Positions 12,701 through 21,700 of a stretch of 64,000 nucleotides of DNA are shown piece after piece. This stretch comes from Paragorgia papillata. Lineage: Eukaryota > Cnidaria > Anthozoa > Scleralcyonacea > Coralliidae. The stretch's first letter is position 1. Each line of letters begins with the position of its first letter. The DNA lies in contig JAWNZC010000369.1 of NCBI GenBank assembly GCA_035771165.1, positions 930,001 through 994,000 of the forward strand. Reading direction: 5' to 3'. The notes beneath the pieces are model-generated. The model was given only the letters and a program-made list of their open reading frames with translations, was not told where the DNA came from and did no database searches. The translations under genes and the position numbers were made by a program.

Positions 12701-15700
12701 GTTATAGTATATATATCGTGTGTATCGCGTGGTTTGTGGTTTTAGTTATGTCGCCGTTACGTCTGAAATAAAAGGGTTATTGTGTAATCTGTCTAGTGGT
12801 GAGTGAGATAGTACATCCTACATGTCGGTTAATTAGTGTTCGTTCCAGTTGTAGTTACAATGTAAATAAAATGTCGTAGTTGTCAGTATTCGCATCAGTT
12901 GGTTTGCGTCAGTTAACAACTATAAGTAAAACGTCGTGGGTCAGTAGGTGTCAGGTATATAGTTATGATTGTGAGTAAAACGTCTAGATGTCAAGTAAAA
13001 CGTCGTAGATGTCAGTTAGTATTCGTTTCAGTTAGTTTGAGTCAGTTAACCATTGTAAGTTAAACGTCGCGTAGATGTCGGTTAGCATTTGTATTAGTTA
13101 GTTTCGGTCAATAGTTAACCAAGCAACTGCCGTTGTGAAGGGAGACTTGGTTTAGCTCCAACCCGTTCCCCACAAGTGAATGCCAATTTTCTATCCTCGG
13201 AAAAAGTGCTTTTAGAGTTGCAGAAACTGCTTCGGTATATATCTCTCCCATTTTCTCTGTCGTTTTTGCGTTTTGACTAAAAACTGTAAAAAGCTCTACC
13301 AAAACCGGTTTTCTTTGCTTAACCAATCATATCGCTTCAATCACTGCTAATTATAACTGACCAATCATGCGCCTAGTACAATTTCTGTACCCAGAATCTA
13401 AACATGGAGTGAGATTCGCAAGCCGTGCCACCAGAGGTTCTTTCTCTCCCTTTTCCTTCCCTTTCCCCTCTCTTCCCTCTCTTTCCCTCCCTTCCCCCTT
13501 CCTTCCCCCCCTTCCCCCTTCCTTCCCCCGTCTTTCTCCCAAGAACCTCTGGCATCCAGGGTAGCCTTTCGGCTATGAGTCTTTGAAACCAGAACAAACG
13601 ACGTGCATTCGAAAGCTCGCTGTTGACAGCCAAGATCTCGTTGCTGTTTTGCCCACTGGTTTTGGTAAAAGTCTGATATATCAGATATTGCCATTTGTGT
13701 TCTCTGAACTTCATCGACTTCAACATTGCACGGTGAGGAATTTCGTTGTAGCAGGTGGAGACCTTGCGAAAAGCAGTCTACTTGGGTCCTTCGTTCGATG
13801 ATCAGGGACGATGGCTACTGAAGGCGAAGCCGATGCGAAAGTCCAAGTTGTTTATGGCAGTGCTGAACAATGGTTGTCAGAAATTAAAGTGGACCCGTAA
13901 GTTACAAAACGGGAATCTCGGAACAGTTAGTCACTATGTGGATGACTGAGTTTATACGGTTGAGACGTGTTTATAATTATGTATCAATACTACTCAAATC
14001 AGTAGAGCGAGACATGGATGATTTTTTTATCGCTTCCGAAGTGTCAGTTTTATTAACCGCGGATCAATATTAAAGCAATCACGAGGTGTATTCTCATGTA
14101 CCACGTGATAAACATCCATTGAATCCCATTGTTAACTCCTAAACAAGCTATCACGTGGTACATAAGAATACACCTCGTGATTGCTTTGAAATTGATCTGC
14201 GGTTAACGAAACTGTCGCTTCGGAAGTGATGAAAACATCGTCTATGTCTCGCTCTACTGATTTGAGTAGTATATTAAATGGCCTACCTGCATTCTAAAAT
14301 TTCAATTCTAAAACTGTATAAAATAATTCCCAAACTATTGCGTTTGTTTTTAATATAAAACATCAATATCCAGTCGATCCTTTTCTCCAACGTTCTAGCC
14401 TGTGCTTACTGCTACAAAATTATATATTTTATTAATTTAGTCGAAAGTATATATCAAGGCGGCTATCAAATCGTGTTTATCTTTTATTAACTCTCAAATT
14501 GTCAAATTTCTCGGTTTCTTATCGTATTTTCCAATTCTTCGACTTCTTCTCTAGATCGGGCCTTCAATTCGGGCTCGTGTATTTATTGCAAGTCTACCCG
14601 CAGGACTAGTGTGGACTAAAACCAGACGCGGAGAAAGACTATATATTTCTGTGGGATGAAATCAAAACATACGCTTTGTTCTTTTGACAACTCATATCAA
14701 TGATACTCGTTCATGTTTAAAAATAGCAAAGTGGGCGGAAGACAGTTTTGTTAAGAGTTTCCTCAGGCCTTTGTTTTTCTCGCCTTCTCGCTCGCCCGCA
14801 CCTCTGCCCGCGCTGACGGGTTTAGCGGAAGGCGGGAACAAATAAAGGCCTGACATTCAGGTTAAGGTAAGACCCTAGGTACATTTCAGTTTGTTTGAAA
14901 TGTAAATTAAACAACTTGACGTCACATGTGCATAATGAGTTATCAGAGAAGGTTATATATCTTTGCTATTATCAAAGATATATAACCTTCTCTGTAACTC
15001 ATTATGCACATGTGACGTCAAGTTGTTTAATTTGCATTTCAAACAAACTGAAATATCTCAACAACGAAGCAAGGAAACGAAAAACTGCAAAAGATGTTAC
15101 TCTATCATTTTAAGTGTTCTTTCAAATAAGACAAACTTAATTTTCATTTCATGTGCTCTTTAAGTCTGTCAATGTAAGGACCACTCACCCCCTCTATGTA
15201 GCAGGCCACTGACCCCACAATTTGTGAGTACGACTGACCTAGCAATGTTCTATGGGTATCAGCCTATTATAATCTGGAGTCAAAACTATTGTGTAGTGGG
15301 GGTGCTACGTGGTCGACGTTTTCTCGCTTCTCCTCCTCGACTATTCAGCCCGCGGGTTGAAATCGCTCATGTAACGTAATCGGCCCCTTAGAATTTTAAT
15401 TAATTTTTATAAACTGTATATATGCTTTGTTTTTATGATGGTGAACAAACGTTTGATTTCAGTCTAAGACGGCGTTCAGACTGAGTGCCCGTGCCCAACC
15501 CGAGCGAAAAACCGGGCACGGTGCCCGGGCACAGGCACTACCTTGAGAGGTAGTACCCGGGCACCGTGTGCCGGCCAGGAACACAAATTTGAACAGGATT
15601 TTTACGGCGCCCAAAACAACATACATAAGCTGTGCCAACATACATTGAACAAACAGTGGAAACACATCGACAAAATATATTTTGCCTAGAAGCACCAAAA

Positions 15701-18700
15701 GCATCCAGGGTTTGAGAACGTGTTACCCTGGATGCCAGAGGCTCTTGTTCGTCTGCCGCTATGCTTATTACACAAGAGCCTCTGGCATCCAGGGTAAGAA
15801 CGTGTCTGAACACCAGTGCATTTAGTGCCCGTTCCCGGGCACTGTGCAAGGGCACTCAGTCTGAACGCCACCAAATTCCCCAACGACAATGTGTCTCTCT
15901 CGCTTTTGGTATGTCGACAGCCCTCAGTGACACCGTTTATCCACTGCAGCCAATATATTTCTAAAGCTTAATTTTTAAACTAATTTCAGTCTATTAATTA
16001 AAATAGTAAAGCTTATTAATCTGGTTAACAGAACCGAACTGCTATCACATCGATATCTGTTCACATACTACTATGAGCTTACTTCATTGAAATACATGCA
16101 ATTGCCGAAGTGCATGGCAAAATAATTATGTAACCATAAAGCAACTACGAGAAATTACAATAAAATGATAAAAAAACAACAAAAATGTTCAGGTGTAGAC
16201 CATTTGCACATGACATCCAAACGGTCAATCCGTATAGCCATGCAGACAAGAGCGAAATCATTATTTTGAAGCATTTTCCCTCCACCAAGAAAATAGGTGC
16301 AAAGAGTCCATTGGACTAACTAAAGTGATTGGATGGAGAATAATAAATTTATTCAAGGCCAGGAAAAAGTATTTTTGTTGATATTTGAATTTGGCCGTTG
16401 ACGTTCCATCGCAAATCTTGTACTGGCAAAGTGTTTTTGTTTCAATTGTATGAAAGTAATTAATGACTACCAATTAAAAATAATCTGGCGGCGGGAGGAC
16501 AAAGCAAGATTTTTGACCCTTTAAGGTGAGGTAATACGGGCAACATTTTCTTCAACTTGCAACGCAACTTTGTTGCGTTGCAAGTTGAAAAGCGTTGTTG
16601 CAGGTTTTACCACCCACCTTGACCTTAAACATGTATTGTCACGCAACAATGATTTTGTTGCAAGTTGAAAAAATTTGTTGAAAAAAGTAGACTCCAGTTC
16701 TACTTGCTGCAACATGCTGATCCAATTTGCAACAAAATTATTGTTGCGTGACAATGTTTAAGATGGGTGGTAATACGTGCAACAACGCTATTCATGCACG
16801 TTGCAACGCAACAATGTTGCAGCAATTTGTTGCTCGTATTACTTTTACTGTTCCTTGAAAAGTGGTAAAAATGCAAATTTCAGTCTCAAAAGGTGCTCAT
16901 GAAAGTCCTCGTTAATATTTCGCCAAAGAATGAAATTAAAGTTATGAATAGTATAATTTTCAAAGTATTAATACTGTCAGTAATGAATAAAAAGCTTCAT
17001 CTGCATGTTGTTATGACAACAATTACAATTATAAATGACCGCAAATTTTAATTTGACCTAATTTATTTCAATTTTTTTGTCATTAAAACATTTGTTTATT
17101 AGTTTAAGTAATCAATAAGCAGGTTTTAAAGAATTCAGTAAATCTAATTTTGTTACTCAAGAAAAATCATGTGTTTTTCAGAAATTAGATCTACACTCTA
17201 CAGAATTATTTTTTAAAAATCTGTCTACGGATTAATTTATTATTAAAGGCGTGTTAAATGTAAATTTGTGACCATGTTGAAACGTAATTGTTGGTATAGT
17301 ATGCAGGTAAAACACTTTGGAGCGATTGCAAAAACGCCGCTTAACGTACCGTTGTTTACGATATTAAAATACCTATAATAATATAGGTGTGTTAATTGCA
17401 AAAATGCTGCATGACAATGTTAACCAACAAATAAGCAACATATACACTGACAGTATTTTAGGCCCCCAAAATAATTCTTTAAATAATTAACTCAATTTAC
17501 AAAATATCTGTAAACACTTTTGAAGGTTGAAATTTAGATTTTCCACAATTTCAATTAAACGTAAGGAACACTATACAAATATCCGTCTGTTGAAATACTA
17601 ATTTATGCTTATATTAGTATATTTATGCTTATATTAGTGCTTATGAAATGAAATCTTCGCTAATTTTCGCTCGCTTTGTTTTTACGTGTTTAGAAAGTGC
17701 TTTATTTTTATATTTAAACTTGCCAAACCGTAGCATTTCTTAAAGTGCCTATGAAACGAAAATTAAGTTTGTCTTATTTGAAAGAACACTTAAACTGATA
17801 GAGTAACATATTTTGCGGTTTTTGGTTTCCTTGCTTCGTTTTTGAGATATTTCAGTTTGTTTGATATGCAAGTTTAACTTATAAGATAACTTTACGTCAC
17901 TCTTTGCATAATGACTTATCGGAAAACATTATATATCTCTGTTGTTGCCAAACAAAAACACTTAAAATTTACATATTCTGTTGTAGGAGAAACACTCGCA
18001 CATGGTTCCTAATTCGCCAAGTGCTTTTGTTCGATAATAACAAAGGTATAGAACACTCATGCGATAAGTCACTATGCAAACTGTGACGTAAAGTTATCTT
18101 ATAAGTCAAATTTGCATATCAAACAAACTGAAATATCTGAAAAACGAAGCAAGGAAACGAAAATCTACAAAATATGTTAAAAAATGACAATTTTAAGTGT
18201 TCTTTCAAGTAAGACAAACTTAATTTTCGTTTCATAGGCACTTTAAGTCGAAATATCAGCAAGGACTGGGACGAGTATAACAATACCTGTAACGTCACAA
18301 GGTGGTCAAGACTAAACAAATTTATGACAATGAACCACCGTGTGACGTCAAATAGTTGTTGTGGCCGCGTTATTTTGTTTCGCGGTCCTAGCTCAACCGC
18401 GTTCCCAGGGCCCTTATCTCCGCTCGCTGCGGAAAGTACCCTGGCATGGGCTGGTCACATGTCGCTGAACAAAAAGTATCATTGTGGGAGGGGTCCTATT
18501 AATGTGCTTATTGTTACGCTCGACCAGACGCCATGTTGAAGTCTTCGAAGTGTGATACCTTCCTTTCGTGTCTTAATTTTGCTATTATAAATAGTCCATC
18601 AAGGACAGGGTAAAGCTTCTTCGGAGTGCAGGTGCCAACAGGTGCAACCATGAGAAATTAAACGCTACCATCCCCTCCCATTAAATTATCTTTTGCTATC

Positions 18701-21700
18701 ACCGAGAATCTGGGTGACACGTGACCAGCCCATGCCAGGGTACTTTTCGCAGCGAGCGGAGATAAGGGCCCTGGGAACGAGGTTGGCCCTAGCTATCAAC
18801 TTTGAACTGAAAAACAATGTGTTTTCCAAAAACGTAAATATTAAGTGAACTTATGTACGATTATCATAATTTTCTATATTTTTATATTATCAAATAATAT
18901 AAAAAGCAAAAATTTCATTTCATAAGCACTTTAATAACATACATGACAAAGTTACTGCATCCTGATTGGTCGAGAGGAGTGTAATTTCAATGTAATACAG
19001 TGCAAATGAGAAAAGGTGTAATACAGTGCAAATTTGAATGAGTATTAACCATTCTGATTGATTAATAAACAACCGGAAACTACCGGAATGCCAATGAAAT
19101 GCTTATGTGAGAAAATCCAATATGGCGACCAAAACATACAGTTGTCGAAGAACATTTCGATGAAATAGTATACAGAGTGAATTTTGCTTTATTATTGTCA
19201 TTAAAGTTCCTGCAAGAAGACTAGAAGAGGTTAGATGCTATGAGTAAAACGTTTCACGTATTTAGTGAACAAAGCGAAGCAGTTTTTATTATAACCATTT
19301 ATGCTTCGAGAAGTGGAGCAATGAGTGGTATGTAAACTTTGTAGCTGGAAGAACATTTGTCTAACATTTCATGTATATTATTAACAAGTAATAGCATGGT
19401 TTCGAATGCAATTTTGGAAAAACACGCACTTGTGAGTTTTTCAAAGACCTCAACTCGTCCTTCGGACTTGTGCAATTTTGATAGTCTTTGAAAAACTCAC
19501 TCGTGCATGTTTTTTTCCAAATTGCACTCGAAGCCATGCTATTACCTATACTAATACCTGGTTCTTGTGTGACCGATGTTGCATTGAACAAAATTGCCTG
19601 ACTTTTGTTAGTGACGTGTCGTTTAACTTTGTTTGCAACAGATAAGGCTGGAAGAAAGTTTATCCGAAAAGCTTTCCGTCGGATTGTTCGACGAACATGC
19701 ATCAAGTTCATTCCAAAGCAAAATCACCATATCGACTATATAAAGTTTATTAGGAGAAAAGGGTAAGCACGTCACAATTACTGAAGTATATGCACATTAT
19801 TTGTAGACTTCGTACAAATCAATCTCGTACCTAGACCCGCGGGTCTGGGTCTGGGTACGAGATTGCGTACAAATCAACTAGTTAAAGGTGCATTTACACT
19901 CCGTTCTGCGCATGTACGAAACTAATGTTTACATATCTTTATTTACAAGAATATTTACTGATACCTTATTCAAGATTGTAAGCTTTTCTTGTTTCCTCTT
20001 CATTACTTGTACTTGAAACGAAACATTTTTAGTCGTCCTTCGGATTCGTGCAATTTTGATAGTCTCTGAAAAACTCACTCGTCCATGTTTTTTTTTCAAA
20101 TTGCACTCGAAACCATGCTATTTAATAACCTAACCTATGACAACGATTCTCGCGTTTTTTTATGGAGTATCTAATCTCAATCAGGTTAGAACTATTGTAA
20201 TTGGTCATTGGTCAGGGTGAAGATAAATCTATACATAATCGTAATTGGTAATCTTGTACTCATAAGACCTTAGTATTTCCCTCTTATTGCATTATTTTGT
20301 CTTCATATACTTCAGATGTTACTCTTCAGTTGGTCGAAAAGGTGGTGAACAAGTAATATCTTTCGATGAAGCTTGCCAGGATAAAGGTTGGGCAATCCAT
20401 GAACTCATGCATGCCTTGGGCTTTTTTCACGAACATTCCCGATTCGATCGCGACAACTATGTCAAAATTCTATGGTGGAATATCCAGCAAGGTAGACAGC
20501 AGGTTCTTTAATCTTAATAAACGAGATTTGCGAGAATAACTCAGTAAATAAATTGTCAATATAGCACGCACCAAGCATGAAGTAAAACTATATAACACAA
20601 TCATTTGCCACAGTGTTTTCACGTCATTTCCTTTAATTTCATAATTTCATTTTATTTCCTTTTCTTCACTTTCTTTTCCTTCCATTTTTTCTCTTCCTTC
20701 TCTTCTCTTCTCTTCTCTTCTCTTCTCTTCTCTTCTCTTCTCTTCTCTTCTCTTCTCTTCTCTTCTCTTCTCTTCTCTTCTCTTCTCTTCTCTTCTCTTC
20801 TCTTCTCTTCTCTTCTCTTCTCTTCTCCTCTCCTCTCCTCTCCTCTCCTCTCCTCTCCTCTCCTCTTCTATTCTCTTCTCCTCTCCTCTCCTCTCCCGAT
20901 CTCCTCTACCGATTTCCTCTCCTCTCCCGATCTCCTCTCCTCTCCCGATCTCCTCTCCCGATCTCCTCTCCTCTCCTCTTCTCTTCTCTTCTCTTCTCTT
21001 CTTTTCTCTTCTCTTCTCTTCTCTTCTCTTCTCTTCTCTTCTCTTCTCTTCTCTTCTCTTCTCTTCTCTCCTCTCCTCTCCTCTCCTCTCCTCTTCTCTT
21101 CTCTCTTTTCCCTTTTTTTTTGGCTGTAATATACCTGTTTCCGTAGTATTGTTGAAACTATAGTAATGTTTACGTTTTCTTCACGGTCAATAATTATTCT
21201 ATTTTCAAGATTTGCCAATATTTGTTATTATTTTTTTCGTTTTGTTAAATTAGGAATGGAACATAACTTCATTAGTTACAGTCACCGCACTACCGATTCT
21301 CTGGGGGAACCTTATGATTATTCCAGTATAATGCATTTCGACAATAAAGCATTCTCCAAGAACGGCAGAGACACTATACAATCAAGATTCGACCCTTTCT
21401 TAAGGTTTAGCAAGCCAAGAGCTTTGAGCAGAGTGGATATAAAGCAACTAAAAAAACTCTACGGCTGTTTTCATCGCCAGAAAGCGCCAATGGGTAATTA
21501 TTTTTGTCTTTTTTTCAATAGGCCATTTGCCCGATGACGTACGGTAGCGTTGGGTGACTACAGCTACCAGAATGCTTTGCCAGTATTTTAGTGCTAATAA
21601 ATAGAGGAAACTGGGAAAGCATTCTGGTAGTTGACTGGTTGTAGTCACCCAACCCTATCGTACGCCAAATGGCCTATATCGATATATCTTTGTGTATATA

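Larger units (their letters stand above)
11514..14864. mobile_element. 3.35-kb TA-ended element with long inverted repeats, 9-bp duplication
   Basis: Ends TAACCTGAATG / CATTCAGGTTA, inverted repeats of about 245 bp (11514-11757 and 14634-14864) and perfect 9-bp flanks AGGTAAGAC (11505-11513, 14865-14873). Carries pieces of a RecQ-like helicase and hosts two further insertions (11953-13563 and 13987-14272). It is the largest member of the 9-bp-duplication set in the window. Confidence 0.85.
8790..14882. mobile_element. Composite insertion (8-bp duplication) made of nested elements
   Basis: Begins CAACCCTGGTACACGCTGGT and is flanked by the 8-bp repeat ATTTCAGT. An 8-bp target fits hAT-type elements, and related sequence is at 18392-18785. 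The interior holds the 9354-9775, 10135-11412 and 11514-14864 insertions. The right end is not a clean inverted copy of the left, so its original limits are uncertain. Confidence 0.5.
8495..15344. mobile_element. Foldback MITE split by a 6.1-kb nested insertion
   Basis: Arms 8495-8789 and 15050-15344 are near-perfect inverted repeats; 14891-15049 is the palindromic centre. The left arm is interrupted at ATTTCAGT, repeated as 8782-8789 and 14883-14890, bracketing an insertion of about 6.09 kb. Its inner part matches the foldback at 17744-18242, which shows the unbroken sequence at the same point. Confidence 0.75.

Noticed and set aside
13351..13726. Overlapping Gly/Arg/Glu-rich minus frames
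   Set aside because: Low-complexity end region of the 1.6-kb TACCCTGG element.
20605..21218. Long Ser/Leu and Arg/Glu frames on both strands
   Set aside because: Translation of the TCTTC pentamer microsatellite.
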